DNA of 34,852 bases, taken from positions 1 to 34,852 of the forward strand of contig JAFYCM010000059.1 in the NCBI GenBank assembly GCA_017539645.1, in the 5' to 3' direction. How positions within the stretch are numbered: position 1 is the stretch's first letter; the number at the start of each line of letters is the position of its first letter. Below, in pieces: positions 1-15,014 of this stretch. Source of the DNA: Bacteroidales bacterium. GTDB lineage: Bacteria; Bacteroidota; Bacteroidia; Bacteroidales; Marinilabiliaceae. The position numbers and the translations under genes were made by a program. The notes under the pieces were generated by a model that saw only the letters and a list, made by a program, of their open reading frames with translations, had not been told where the DNA came from and did not search any database.

Positions 1-1
1 C

Positions 2-355
<354 letters not shown>

Positions 356-427
356 GTTTTGTTTGTTGACGTATGCACATGCAGCCCAATGCGTGTGCAT
401 TCGTTTTTTCTGAATGAAATGTCCACT

Positions 428-490
428 GTCATCCTGAGCGTAGCGAAGGATCTCAATTCCGATAAGATTCTTCGCTAAGCTCAGAATGAT
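428..490. repeat. Dispersed GAGCGTAGCGAAGGATC element, inverted pair
   Basis: The stretch has GTCATCCTGAGCGTAGCGAA followed by a degenerate reverse-complement copy (TTCGCTAAGCTCAGAAT), so it can form a long imperfect hairpin. Related copies occur at 3511, 7940, 10057 and 12642, all between genes. Such elements are often mistranslated as CHPERSEGS-like peptides. Confidence 0.8.
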
Positions 491-519
491 AATAAATATC
501 CCAAACTTTATATAACTAA

Positions 520-3495
<2,976 letters not shown>

Positions 3496-3510
3496 AAATT
3501 GAAATTGAAA

Positions 3511-6330
<2,820 letters not shown>

Positions 6331-6335
6331 TTATT

Positions 6336-6367
6336 ATGTAGAGACGCGGCGCGCCGCGTCTCTACAT
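6336..6367. repeat. Perfect 32-bp palindrome, GTAGAGACG family
   Basis: ATGTAGAGACGCGGCG and its exact reverse complement abut with no loop, between the GH97 fusion stop and the GH43 start. It could act as a hairpin attenuator or processing site. A looser copy with the same outer arms (AGTAGAGACG...CGTCTCTACT) lies at 21586-21616. Confidence 0.85.
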
Positions 6368-6390
6368 TCCAAACAAAAATCAATTCCAAA

Positions 6391-7896
6391 ATGAATAAAC
6401 TTTCTGTAACGACATTGGTTATGTCGGCGTCGGTATTCGCCGTAGCGCAGGTGAAAGAGCCTTGTCTCGACCATCATAAGGTCAATATGCCGTTATTTCA
6501 GACCAAATTCACCGCCGACCCTTCGCCATTGAGAGTGGGCGATACTCTTTTTCTCTACACTTCACATGATGCATCGCCCGAAGATATTCCAGATGAAAAT
6601 GAGAAAAATTCGGCCGGATTTTTTATGTACGACTGGCTTTTGTGGTCGACAACCGATATGGTAAACTGGACGGAGCATGGCGCAGTAGCATCGCTGAAAG
6701 ACTTCAGTTGGCGCAGTCGCGAAAATGGAGCTTGGGCTATTCAGACCCTTGAGCGCAACGGCAAATTCTACCTCTATGCACCGCTGCATGGTCATGGCAT
6801 TGGCGTACTCGTTGCCGACTCGCCTTACGGACCATTCAAAGACCCACTTGGCGAGCCGCTCGTATGGCAACGTGAGCATTGGGAAGACATCGACCCCACG
6901 GTTTTCATCGACGATGACGGACAAGCCTATATGTATTGGGGCAATCCTTATACCTATTGCATCAAGCTGAACGAGGATATGATTTCGACCGAGGGCGACA
7001 TCTACGTGCTCAATCCGCAAGACGGCACTATGCGCCCAGTGAAAGATGAAGACTCGAAAATCAACCTTCGCATACCCGAAGAGCAGAAAAGCGATTGGGC
7101 TGTAAAGCACTATCAAGAAGGTCCGTGGTTCTACAAACGCGGCGGACACTATTACATGGGCTACGCCTCGACCTGCTGTCCCGAAGGTTTGGGCTACGCG
7201 ATGAGCGATTCGCCTATGGGACCATGGGAATATCAGAATTATCTGATGGCACCCACCAACCGCGACCGTGGCAACCATCCCGGCATTGTTGACTATAAAG
7301 GCCATTCCTACCTCTTCGGCCAGAATTATGACCTTATGCATCTCGACACATACGAGCATCACGAGCGCCGTAGCGTTTCGGCTGTTGAATTTATCTACAA
7401 TGCCGACGGAACAATTCCAGAATCGCCCTATTGGCTCGACCATAAGCCGATGACGCAGCTCGAATGGCTAAATCCCTACAAGCGCGTTGAGGCCGAGACG
7501 ATGGCGTGGGGCTACGGTCTGAAAACGGCTAAGATGGGCATCGAGAATACGGGCATCGTGGCTCAGATGCCGCTATCGACGGGTAAGCGTAATATGTATG
7601 TATACGACCTCAACGATGGTGAATACATACGCCTACGCGGTGTCGATTTTGGCAAAGGCGCTAAGAGTTTCCTCATTGCAGCCGCAGCCACAGGAAGCGC
7701 CGAGGTAACGCTCCGCATCGACTCGCCAGAGGGCAACGTCATTGGTTCGCTAAAGATTACGCCAACAACTTCGCTCGACGCTTATCGCACCTTCAGCGCC
7801 AAAGTGAAAGGCGCACAAGGCGTGCACGACCTCTACATCTGCTTCAGCAAAGCTACCGATGAGGTTCGCCTCGACTGGTGGAGGTTTGAAAATTGA
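6391..7896 (+). CDS. GH43 arabinofuranosidase/xylosidase with C-terminal CBM6
   Basis: 501 residues with a signal peptide ending near AVAQ. The five-bladed propeller carries the GH43 triad: base Asp43 in TADPSP, pKa-modulating Asp168 in EDIDPTVF and acid Glu243 in YQEGPWF. Residues 370-501 form a CBM6-type jelly roll (EAETMAW at its start, YIRLRGVDF, and LDWWRFEN at the end). GH43-CBM6 enzymes of this length typically remove alpha-L-arabinofuranose from arabinoxylan or hydrolyse xylo-oligosaccharides. It is the last gene of the plus-strand run, 60 bp behind the GH97 fusion and separated from it by the palindrome. Its last codons run into an AAAATTGAAAATTG repeat. Family assignment is firm; the exact specificity is not readable from sequence. 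Confidence 0.9.
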   Translation: MNKLSVTTLVMSASVFAVAQVKEPCLDHHKVNMPLFQTKFTADPSPLRVGDTLFLYTSHDASPEDIPDENEKNSAGFFMYDWLLWSTTDMVNWTEHGAVASLKDFSWRSRENGAWAIQTLERNGKFYLYAPLHGHGIGVLVADSPYGPFKDPLGEPLVWQREHWEDIDPTVFIDDDGQAYMYWGNPYTYCIKLNEDMISTEGDIYVLNPQDGTMRPVKDEDSKINLRIPEEQKSDWAVKHYQEGPWFYKRGGHYYMGYASTCCPEGLGYAMSDSPMGPWEYQNYLMAPTNRDRGNHPGIVDYKGHSYLFGQNYDLMHLDTYEHHERRSVSAVEFIYNADGTIPESPYWLDHKPMTQLEWLNPYKRVEAETMAWGYGLKTAKMGIENTGIVAQMPLSTGKRNMYVYDLNDGEYIRLRGVDFGKGAKSFLIAAAATGSAEVTLRIDSPEGNVIGSLKITPTTSLDAYRTFSAKVKGAQGVHDLYICFSKATDEVRLDWWRFEN

Positions 7897-7939
7897 AAAT
7901 TGAAAATTCATAAATTGAGAATTCATAATTGGGAATTAT

Positions 7940-7966
7940 GTCATTTAGGGCGTAGCGAAGGATCTC
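7940..7966 (+). repeat. Dispersed GCGTAGCGAAGGATC element, single arm
   Basis: GTCATTTAGGGCGTAGCGAA followed by GGATCTC matches the family at 428, 3511, 10057 and 12642. It lies in the convergent gap behind the GH43-CBM6 gene, just after an AAAATTG/AATTCAT repeat tract. Confidence 0.7.
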
Positions 7967-7994
7967 TGTTCAAATAAGAATTATAAATATAAAT

Positions 7995-8044
7995 GACACA
8001 GATTCACGTGGTTATAATCCGTAGAATCTGTGTCATCTGTGTTC
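7995..8044. terminator. Inverted repeat in the convergent gap, possible bidirectional terminator
   Basis: GACACAGATTC and GAATCTGTGTC form a perfect 11-bp inverted repeat with a 28-nt loop between the two convergent GH43 genes. There is no long T-run, so a termination role is plausible rather than certain; it may instead be a dispersed repeat. Confidence 0.45.
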
Positions 8045-8065
8045 ATCGTATTTCGGAACTTGTAT

Positions 8066-9673
8066 TTAGTTCTCCACTTTCAAGTCGAACGAGTCTACAT
8101 CAACATATCCGCCCAAAGCTTTTGTGGCGTAGTTGAATATGGCAAATTTAGAGCCCATGAACATGCGGCGGTAGTCGAATACCATCTTTATTGGGCGACC
8201 TATGTTGTGCCACTCCTGTCCGTCGAGGCTGTAGGCAAAGGTAGCCCAATCGTTGCCGTAGGTGAAGTCGCCACTTATGCGTAGCCATAGTTCGTTGGTG
8301 CTCAGCTGCACGGCTTCAATCTCTTCTACGTCGGCACGCTCTATTGCGCGATGGCTGGCAGCGAGGTCGGTTGTGGCAAGCACCATCTTCTGTTCGGTGA
8401 GCACCAAGCGTTTCTGTCCGTTTTCATCTTCGATGCTAAGTACGCCGCTGTCGCCATTGTAAGCCGAGAATCCGCAACGATCGCCATCGGCCATGCCTGA
8501 CACGTCTATCTTGATAGTGCCAACACATTTAGGCCCGGGCATACGCTGAGTGAGTGTGTTGGGTGCAACGAAGATATTGTCTACTACGCGAGCCGTATGC
8601 ATACGTATATAGCCAGCACGCTCGCTGAGGCTCCAAGCACTATCCACAGGATTATGATTCCACTGCCAAAGGAGCGAAAGTTTCTCGCCCGAAAAATCGT
8701 CGGAACCGTAAACGCCCGTTTGGTTGATGTGAGGTTGCGATAAATCGGATGGCACCTTGCCATTCTCGTCGCCAAGGATAGGCCACTCGTCAATCCAACG
8801 GCATGGCATGAGGCATGGCACACGACCAACGCCGCCACGATCTTGGAAGATAAGGCCGTACCACTCGCCATTCTTACCATCGACGATGCAGCCTTGACCA
8901 ACGCCGCCATACTCTTCGAATGGCGTTTCGAGAATGACCTTCTTCTCGTACGGACCAGTGATATTGTCGGCACGGTAGCACACCTCACGGCGCACACGAC
9001 CTGGAACGCCCCACTTCATCGAAATCATAAGTATGTAGTATTTACCATTCACCTTGAACATCTGGCTACCTTCGAGCAATGCGCCGATCTCCTCTTCATC
9101 GCGTTGGAAGAGAACGGTATCTATGCCGTCCTCTTTCACACCCTGAAGGTCGGCACTGAGTTCAACCAAATGACCTTGATCGCATACTATATATACACGA
9201 TTATCGTCGTCGAAGAAGAGTGAACCATCGTGGAAATGAGGCGGACGAGCCACAACTTCCCATGGACCTTCAGCTTTCTCGGCCGAGAAGATAAAACCCT
9301 TATGCGGAGCGCCATTGGCTGTAAACCATACGTAGAAACGATTGTTGTGGTAGCGAATAGACGAAGCCCACTGACCTTGCCCATAGACCGAACCATCGAT
9401 GAGGTTGTAGCGGTCGCCATCGTCGATGCGGTCTAAAAGGTAGCTAATGGTTTCCCAGTGCATCATATCCGTTGAGCGCATTATCGGTCCGCCTGGCATG
9501 AGGTGCATTGTGGTAGATACCATGTAGTAGTAATCGCCAACACGCACCACCGACATGTCGGGCACATCGGCATTGATGATTGGGTTGCGGTAGGTGAGTT
9601 GCGGTGCTTGCGTTTGCTGGCAACCCACGAGTGTAGCCATAATTAGCGCGGCTACAAGAGATAAAGTTTTCAT
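8066..9673 (-). CDS. GH43 lipoprotein, beta-xylosidase/alpha-L-arabinofuranosidase type with C-terminal sandwich
   Basis: 535 residues. The N-terminus ends in the lipobox LVGC (Cys18), so it is a surface or periplasmic lipoprotein. GH43 residues are base Asp36 in NADVPD, Asp149 in HDGSLFFDDD and acid Glu201 in LLEGSQM. The usual Pro after the middle Asp is Gly here. Residues about 325-535 form the concanavalin-like domain common at the C-terminus of GH43 beta-xylosidases, which gives a GH43_12-like architecture. It probably trims arabinosyl or xylosyl residues from xylan-derived oligosaccharides. It is the last minus-strand gene and is separated from GH95 by a repeat-filled 507-bp gap. The family call is firm and the subfamily tentative. 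Confidence 0.88.
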   Translation of the reverse strand: MKTLSLVAALIMATLVGCQQTQAPQLTYRNPIINADVPDMSVVRVGDYYYMVSTTMHLMPGGPIMRSTDMMHWETISYLLDRIDDGDRYNLIDGSVYGQGQWASSIRYHNNRFYVWFTANGAPHKGFIFSAEKAEGPWEVVARPPHFHDGSLFFDDDNRVYIVCDQGHLVELSADLQGVKEDGIDTVLFQRDEEEIGALLEGSQMFKVNGKYYILMISMKWGVPGRVRREVCYRADNITGPYEKKVILETPFEEYGGVGQGCIVDGKNGEWYGLIFQDRGGVGRVPCLMPCRWIDEWPILGDENGKVPSDLSQPHINQTGVYGSDDFSGEKLSLLWQWNHNPVDSAWSLSERAGYIRMHTARVVDNIFVAPNTLTQRMPGPKCVGTIKIDVSGMADGDRCGFSAYNGDSGVLSIEDENGQKRLVLTEQKMVLATTDLAASHRAIERADVEEIEAVQLSTNELWLRISGDFTYGNDWATFAYSLDGQEWHNIGRPIKMVFDYRRMFMGSKFAIFNYATKALGGYVDVDSFDLKVEN

Positions 9674-9775
9674 ACTTACTTATAATAGTTACGAATAGTG
9701 AATTACATGTTTTTTATAAGTACACAAATCAATCCGCCAGAACGGGGCTCTATTTCAGCGTTTGAAAATTTGCTT

Positions 9776-10010
9776 CAATCGTTGCAGCATAGTTTCCGTG
9801 CCGCGGATAGTCCCATGCAATCGTTGCAGCATAGTTTCCGTGCCGCGGATAGTCCCATGCAATCGTTGCAGCATAGTTTCCGCGCCGCGGATAGTCCCAT
9901 GCAACCGCTGCAGCATAGTTTCCGCGTCGTGGACAGTCCCATGCAATCGCTGCAGCATAGTTTCCGCGCCGCGGATAGTCCCATGCAACCGCTGCAACAT
10001 AGTTTTCGCA
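9776..10010. repeat. 42-bp minisatellite, five full units plus a partial
   Basis: Units start at 9776, 9818, 9860, 9902 and 9944, with a 25-nt partial at 9986. Each unit contains GCAGCATAGTTTCC, a CCGCGG core and TAGTCCCATG. Nearly all differences between units are transitions. Because 42 is divisible by three and the unit lacks stops in most frames, overlapping ORFs appear on both strands (for example repeats of QSLQHSFRAADSPM). None has a convincing start or domain, so I do not call a gene. It lies upstream of the GH43 lipoprotein start, where copy number could change spacing to a promoter. Confidence 0.9.
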
Positions 10011-10056
10011 AGTGTGCAGAGCCATCGAGTCATGAAAATGGCGTGGACTTACCTTG

Positions 10057-10078
10057 TTATCCTGAGCGTAGCGAAGAA
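10057..10078 (+). repeat. Dispersed GAGCGTAGCGAAG element, short copy
   Basis: TTATCCTGAGCGTAGCGAAG is a truncated copy of the dispersed family and sits directly against the 14-bp array that follows. Confidence 0.65.
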
Positions 10079-10080
10079 AC

Positions 10081-10184
10081 AATTATGAATTTTCAATTAT
10101 GAATTTTCAATTATGAATTTTCAATTATGAATTTTCAATTATGAATTTTCAATTATGAATTTTCAATTATGAATTTTCAATTAA
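10081..10184. repeat. 14-bp tandem array (AATTATGAATTTTC) ending in the GH95 stop codon
   Basis: Seven near-perfect 14-bp units start at 10081, 10095, 10109, 10123, 10137, 10151 and 10165, plus a partial. The partial overlaps the complement stop codon of GH95 (10181-10183). Shorter AATTTTCAATT or AAAATTGAAA tracts lie beside the stops of most other genes in this locus (near 3491, 7890, 12722, 13848, 15010, 19685). Confidence 0.9.
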
Positions 10185-12622
10185 TACTCCACTTCAATCG
10201 TTTCTCCGGCGTTCATATCTACATCATATTCAAACACTTGCTTTAGTTGAGGCCATGCGGCTTTGCCTTTGTCGCTTTGGAGCGGCTCACGTATGTTGGC
10301 AGGGCTCATCAAGTTGTTGGGGCAAGCGCCTTGGGCTTCGCGTAGTCCGTTGCCGTGGAGAGGTACATAACTACGCAAACGAAGCGTGCCTTTGCGACTT
10401 GCGGTGATGGTGGCTTTCTGTATCTGCCCTTTGTCCCACTGCATGCTCACTTCGTAGCCACCGCGTGCCTTCAGTCCGCTTACCTCGCCTTTGCTCCACA
10501 CATCGGGTAGAGCTGGCAGTAGGTGCAGCGCGCCATCGTGACTCTGAAGCAGCATCTCAGCAACGCCTGCCGTATAGCCAAAGTTGCCATCTATTTGAAA
10601 CGGAGGATGGGCGCAGAAGAGGTTGGGGTAGCATCGACCGCTGCGGAATTGGCGGCGCACCTTGTCAGAAGGCAAAAGCGATATGAAGTTGCTGATAATC
10701 TTATATGCATGATTGCCGTCGAGGAGGCGAGCCCACATATTTATCTTCCAACCAATGCTCCAACCCGTAGCCATGTCGCCGCGCTGGAGGAGTGTGGTGC
10801 GAGCAGCGCTGAAGAGCAGTGGATGGCTATATGGCGAAATCTGGTTGCTCGGATAGAGTCCGTAGAGATGCGAAATGTGGCGATGGTCGTCGGTAGGGTC
10901 GTCGAGGTCGTCGAGCCACTCTTGCAGCTGTCCGTACTGGCCAATTTTCATAGGCGGCAACTGAGCCAATGTGTTTTGGAGTCGTTCTATGTATGACTTG
11001 TCGCCACCGAGCAACTTAGTAGCTTCGATGACCGAGGTGAGTGCGTCGAAGACAATCTGGTTGTCCATTGTGCAACCTTGCGTTATGGCAGTGCCAGTGC
11101 CTGCTGGTCCGTGTTCGGGCGAAACAGATGGATTGAGTACAAGGTAGCCACGTTTCTCATCGCGTTGAAGTACAGAAAGATAGAAGTCGGCAGCACCGCG
11201 AAGTACGTCGTAATATTTACGAAGAAAATCGAGGTCGCCAGTGAATAGGTAATGTTGCCAGATATGTTGTGCCGACCATGCACCGCCGTTGGGAAACATG
11301 CCCCATTCTGCACCATCGATAGGACCAGTAACGCGCCAAATATCCGTGTTATGATGAGCTACCCAGCCATCGGCGCCGTAAAGCATCTTGGCTGCGTCTT
11401 TGCCTGTCTGAGCCATGTCGGCCACCATGCCATAAAACGGCTCTTGCAGCTCGCTGAGGTTGGTCACTTCGGCTGGCCAATAGTTCATCTCGGCATTTAT
11501 ATTTATAGTGTACTTACTATCCCACGGAGCATCGGCAAGGTTGTTCCAAATGCCTTGCAAATTGGCAGGTTGAGTGCCTTTTTGCGACGATGATATAAGT
11601 AGATAACGACCATAGTTGAACAGCAACGCAGCGAGCGATGGGTCGCCACCTTCGCCAAATAGGCGTATGCGCTCGTTGGTGGGTAGTTTAGCTTGGTCGG
11701 TAGCAGGCAACGTGAGTTTCACACGGTCGTATTGCGCATGGAACGCTGCCTTGTGAGCCGTAAGCATAGCATCGAACGTCTTGCCCTTAACGCTCTTGAG
11801 CGCCGCAGCCACTCTCTTGTCTGCATTGCCCGACACGTCGTGATAGTTTACAAAGTTGGTGGCAGCGGTCATCACAAGCATTGCTTCGGAAGCGTTGCTG
11901 ATGGTGAGTTTGCCATCGGCAGTGGCTTTTGTTTTGCCGTTTGTACGTACTTCAACCCTACTTTTTGCCTCTATAACGCCCTTTATGCCCTCGTGGTCGA
12001 CAGGCGCACACGTCCACGATAGCGACGCGCCTGAAGCCTTTACGGTAGTTGGCAGCGGACTCTGATGTGACAACGTGAAGTTGAGCGCACCGTTCTTGTC
12101 GGCTGTCAGGCGAACGACAATAACATTATCTACAAGCGAGGCAAACGCCGTGCGAGTGTAAGTGACGCTGTCGACGGTGTAGGTGGTTGTCGACACGGCA
12201 TCGGCGATGTTGAGGTCGCGGCGGTAGTTGGTCGCATTCTCTTGCTTGCCGAAGTCGATGAAGAGCGAGCCGAGAGTGAGGTATTTCATGCCGTGCACGC
12301 CAGTGAAGAACTTCTCGTCGATGATTTTATGAGCCTCGAGGTTATGTCCTTCGGCAATCAGTTTGCGCACATGCGTCAGCACTTCGGCATCGACGGGTTT
12401 TATGTTGTTATGCGGACTGCCCGACCAATAGGTCTCTTCGTTGAGCTGAAGTTCCTCGCAGCCTGTGCGACCGTAAATCATAGCACCCAGACGACTATTG
12501 CCAATGGGTAGCGCGTCGGTCCACTCTTGTGCGGCTTGGTCGTACCACAAGGTATTCTCCTCTTGTGCCACAGCATAGCTACATACGAGCAACGCTGCCG
12601 ATAGTAGAAACTGTTTTGTCAT
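10181..12622 (-). CDS. GH95 enzyme, probable alpha-L-galactosidase rather than fucosidase
   Basis: 813 residues from the ATG at complement 12622, which opens a signal peptide ending at AVAQ. A longer in-frame start at 12727 would only add a translated dispersed repeat (CHPERSEGS), so I reject it. The protein has the GH95 layout: N-terminal beta-sandwich, (alpha/alpha)6 barrel, C-terminal sandwich. The catalytic Asn pair is Asn374/Asn376 in [13 protein letters not shown], and Glu503 in SPEHG is the likely acid. From memory, the residue two before the first Asn is His in L-fucosidases and Thr in an alpha-L-galactosidase acting on complex xylan; here it is Thr372. Removal of terminal L-galactose from glucuronoarabinoxylan fits the neighbouring enzymes. 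The family is firm; the specificity is inferred. Confidence 0.88.
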   Translation of the reverse strand: MTKQFLLSAALLVCSYAVAQEENTLWYDQAAQEWTDALPIGNSRLGAMIYGRTGCEELQLNEETYWSGSPHNNIKPVDAEVLTHVRKLIAEGHNLEAHKIIDEKFFTGVHGMKYLTLGSLFIDFGKQENATNYRRDLNIADAVSTTTYTVDSVTYTRTAFASLVDNVIVVRLTADKNGALNFTLSHQSPLPTTVKASGASLSWTCAPVDHEGIKGVIEAKSRVEVRTNGKTKATADGKLTISNASEAMLVMTAATNFVNYHDVSGNADKRVAAALKSVKGKTFDAMLTAHKAAFHAQYDRVKLTLPATDQAKLPTNERIRLFGEGGDPSLAALLFNYGRYLLISSSQKGTQPANLQGIWNNLADAPWDSKYTININAEMNYWPAEVTNLSELQEPFYGMVADMAQTGKDAAKMLYGADGWVAHHNTDIWRVTGPIDGAEWGMFPNGGAWSAQHIWQHYLFTGDLDFLRKYYDVLRGAADFYLSVLQRDEKRGYLVLNPSVSPEHGPAGTGTAITQGCTMDNQIVFDALTSVIEATKLLGGDKSYIERLQNTLAQLPPMKIGQYGQLQEWLDDLDDPTDDHRHISHLYGLYPSNQISPYSHPLLFSAARTTLLQRGDMATGWSIGWKINMWARLLDGNHAYKIISNFISLLPSDKVRRQFRSGRCYPNLFCAHPPFQIDGNFGYTAGVAEMLLQSHDGALHLLPALPDVWSKGEVSGLKARGGYEVSMQWDKGQIQKATITASRKGTLRLRSYVPLHGNGLREAQGACPNNLMSPANIREPLQSDKGKAAWPQLKQVFEYDVDMNAGETIEVEY

Positions 12623-12641
12623 ATTTATAATTACGAGTGGT

Positions 12642-12707
12642 TGCCATTTTGAGCGTAGCGAAAAAACTCCGAGTTGACGGGATCCTTCGCTACGCTCAGG
12701 ATGACAA
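12642..12707. repeat. Dispersed GAGCGTAGCGAAGGATC element, inverted pair
   Basis: TTTTGAGCGTAGCGAA and GATCCTTCGCTACGCTCAGG face each other around a roughly 20-nt loop, between the stop of the 12750 esterase and the GH95 start. The hairpin lies in the leader of GH95 and could influence its transcript. Confidence 0.8.
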
Positions 12708-12749
12708 CAATAATTAAGAATTCTCAATTATGAATTTTCAATTTCCAAT

Positions 12750-13685
12750 TTACTTCCCCGCTTCGCGTACGAAGAATTCAGTCATTTGTTTGAAGGTATC
12801 TTCGTTGAAGGTGATCGGACCATGCTGACCGTTAGGCACGGTGATGAACTTCTCGAGGCGACCTGCTTTTTCGAGCACTTCGGCAAAATATGAGCCTTGG
12901 CAATATGGCACCACATTGTCGGCATCGCCATGTATGACGATGAACTTAGGGCATTTCTCGTTTACGTATGTAATAGGACTGATAAGAGTCACAAGATCAG
13001 GGTTTTCGGCTGGAGCACAACCCATAAGTGCAGCTTCTGGCGACTGTGCATCTTTCACCGTCTCGCAGTTCTCCATGCGTGCCATATCTACTGGTCCGAA
13101 CCAATCTACCACGGCATCAACCGAACTGCTTTGGTCGAGATTGCCACCTACCGAGCCTTCAATATCTACGGTGGTGTTGCCTACGGTGTGCGTCTTCATT
13201 CCGTTTGTCACGCCAGCCAAAGCCGACAAGTGTCCGCCTGACGAGAAACCAGTGATGCCAATAAACGACGTGTCGAGACCATACTTATCGGCATTGGCAC
13301 GAATGAAACGAATAGCGCCCTTCACATCGTTGATTTGCGCAGGGAACTTAGCGTCGCCACTCGAACGGTGGTTGATACATACCACAGCAAAACCAGCCTC
13401 GGTGAGCGGTTTGCCATACGAGAAATAGGTTATGCCCTTCATATTGTTGGAGTACCACGCCGAACCATAAATAGCGATGATGGCCTTGTGCTTAGCCGCG
13501 CCATCTTTAGGCAGATATATGTCGAGGCGATGCGCTTCGAGGTCGTCGCCAGCGTAGTTAACGTCTTTGAAATCGGGTTCCACGTGCGGAGGCATCTGTG
13601 CTTGCCCAGCATGAAAATCGGGTTGTGCCATGGCTATTGTTGCTACAAGCATCGATGCTATTGATAATACTATTTGCTTCATCAT
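12750..13685 (-). CDS. Secreted alpha/beta-hydrolase esterase, acetyl/feruloyl esterase type
   Basis: 311 residues with a signal peptide ending at AMAQ. The fold is the esterase/lipase (former CE10, BD-FAE-like) group: strand and oxyanion segment IAIYGSAW, nucleophile Ser148 in GFSSGG, acid in HGDADNVVPY and His in NGQHGP. The family usually has HGG in the oxyanion loop; here it is YGS, a variation seen in some secreted Bacteroidetes esterases. It probably removes acetyl or feruloyl groups from xylo-oligosaccharides, consistent with its position between GH95 and another hydrolase. Two adjacent Met codons are possible starts; the difference is one residue. Confidence 0.82.
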   Translation of the reverse strand: MMKQIVLSIASMLVATIAMAQPDFHAGQAQMPPHVEPDFKDVNYAGDDLEAHRLDIYLPKDGAAKHKAIIAIYGSAWYSNNMKGITYFSYGKPLTEAGFAVVCINHRSSGDAKFPAQINDVKGAIRFIRANADKYGLDTSFIGITGFSSGGHLSALAGVTNGMKTHTVGNTTVDIEGSVGGNLDQSSSVDAVVDWFGPVDMARMENCETVKDAQSPEAALMGCAPAENPDLVTLISPITYVNEKCPKFIVIHGDADNVVPYCQGSYFAEVLEKAGRLEKFITVPNGQHGPITFNEDTFKQMTEFFVREAGK

Positions 13686-13725
13686 TTTATTTACGATTGA
13701 AATATTTACGATTTGTCTATTTATG

Positions 13726-13842
13726 TATCACCAAATTGAACGAATTAATACAAACTGAGATTCGTTTCATTCGTGACGAAGCTGCCTTCCTTACGAATTG
13801 ATACGAAACACTTTTATTTCAATTCGTATTCATTCGGTGATG
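13726..13842. repeat. Inverted-repeat element bounded by ATCACC(G/A)AAT
   Basis: The ends ATCACCAAAT and ATTCGGTGAT are nearly complementary, and the interior holds several AATTCGT/ACGAATT words. A shorter relative lies at 19577-19632. No ORF is present. It resembles a small non-autonomous dispersed element. Confidence 0.5.
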
Positions 13843-13859
13843 ATTTCTCAATTTTCAAT

Positions 13860-14750
13860 TTATTCTACCTTGTCATTTTTCTCAATTGTCCAGCCCTCGC
13901 GTTGTAAGAGTTTAGGTTGAGCGCCGAGAAACATCTGCGAAGCCTCATTGCTACCTTTGAGCTGCCAATCGAGCCAAGCCAATGCAGCCACAGCAAACTC
14001 GCCGCCATGAGGTTGAGCGTACGTACCACCATGGCCCACAGGCAAGTTGATGGCTATGGCAGGCACATGAGCTATGCGATGAAAATCGTCCATACCATTC
14101 TCGTAGGCAATATCTGGCTTGCCGCCCAAGATGTAAATAACAGGAGTATGTATGTCGGCAAGTTTCGTTTTGCGCGGCATAGGCATATTAGGCACAGCGC
14201 TCGCTGCATTTTGGTCGTTGAAGAGACCACTGTTGCATATCATCAGCGCACTGACGCGGCTATCGGCACAGTTGTGGAGTGTCTGCAAACCACCGCACGA
14301 CATGCCCGAAAGACAGATGTGCTTCGTGTCAATCTTCTGATAGTAAGGACTTTTAGGGTCTGCATTTTGTGCCATCACCCAATCGATAGACTGAATCTGC
14401 TGCTCGGTGGTCGACATCGGGCCTTGGTACCACTCATCGGTCATAGGTATGTAGCCCGTAGCTACCACGAGGTATCCGTGCGAAGCTATCTCGCTGAGGA
14501 ATTTGATATGCTCGAAAGGCGAATTGTTGCAAGCGCCATTGCCCCACACGAGCACTGGCAGCGGATTTTGAGCGTTGAACGGTTCGAGATTTTGTGGAGC
14601 GATAATGGTATGAGCCTCAAAGCCTTCCACTTCGGTCATTATGGCTTTGTACGGACCAGTGCCACCATCTTCAACAATGCGTTGTTTAATCTGAGCTTCG
14701 GTGGACAATGCAATGCACAAAGCCGCTACCGATAAGAGAAACTGTTTCAT
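13860..14750 (-). CDS. Secreted alpha/beta-hydrolase, dienelactone/cutinase-like esterase
   Basis: 296 residues with a signal peptide ending at TEAQ. The fold has LPVLVWGNGACNN (oxyanion region), the nucleophile elbow SGMSCGG (Ser151, with Cys directly after it), acid Asp213 in GGKPDIAYENG and His240 in VGHGGTY. This is the complete triad of a dienelactone-hydrolase or chlorophyllase/cutinase-like branch. Proteins of this kind occur in Bacteroidetes xylan loci, but I cannot name a tested substrate; a carbohydrate ester is the best guess. A strong candidate regulatory region (repeated GTTACA words) lies just upstream, so it may head the minus-strand unit that includes the 12750 esterase. Confidence 0.78.
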   Translation of the reverse strand: MKQFLLSVAALCIALSTEAQIKQRIVEDGGTGPYKAIMTEVEGFEAHTIIAPQNLEPFNAQNPLPVLVWGNGACNNSPFEHIKFLSEIASHGYLVVATGYIPMTDEWYQGPMSTTEQQIQSIDWVMAQNADPKSPYYQKIDTKHICLSGMSCGGLQTLHNCADSRVSALMICNSGLFNDQNAASAVPNMPMPRKTKLADIHTPVIYILGGKPDIAYENGMDDFHRIAHVPAIAINLPVGHGGTYAQPHGGEFAVAALAWLDWQLKGSNEASQMFLGAQPKLLQREGWTIEKNDKVE

Positions 14751-14841
14751 AGATAAAAGATTAATTCTTTTTTTTGCTGTTTAGAAAATATTTCCGTTTG
14801 ATGATAAGATTTTTCTGTAAATATATATATAAATATCGCTT

Positions 14842-14914
14842 GGCGTGTCGATTGATGTTACACATAGTATCGGTAAAAAGAACACGCTGTAACATATTCT
14901 TTGCGATTTGTAAC
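14842..14914 (-). promoter_or_regulatory. Candidate regulator-binding cluster upstream of the 13860 hydrolase
   Basis: GTTACA at 14857 lies within CGATTGATGTTACA, and TGTAAC repeats at 14889 and 14909, exactly 20 bp apart. The same extended word, read on the minus strand as TGTAACATCRATYG, occurs about 105-140 bp ahead of the 21627 GH43 and the GH31 gene. This suggests a shared locus activator, but binding is inferred. Confidence 0.45.
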
Positions 14915-14934
14915 AATAGGCACGCAAGTGATAC

Positions 14935-14976
14935 AGATAAAACGGATTAATACGGATAAAACTATATAATCCGTTT
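14935..14976 (-). terminator. Intrinsic terminator behind the GH31-CE15 pair
   Basis: AACGGATTA and TAATCCGTT form a 9-bp stem; read on the minus strand, the hairpin is followed by TTATC. It lies about 40 bp downstream of the CE15 stop. Confidence 0.55.
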
Positions 14977-15014
14977 ATATCTGTGTTCACTGCGTTCTCA
15001 GTGCGAAAAAAATC

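Noticed and set aside
9698-10102. Repetitive protein of QSLQHSFRAADSPM units (and equivalents in other frames)
   Set aside because: Several frames on both strands are open for the same trivial reason (42-bp repeat without stops); there is no preferred frame, start or signal.
12623-12727. Longer N-terminus for GH95
   Set aside because: The extension translates the dispersed GAGCGTAGCGAAGGATC repeat (CHPERSEGS) ahead of a clear signal peptide.
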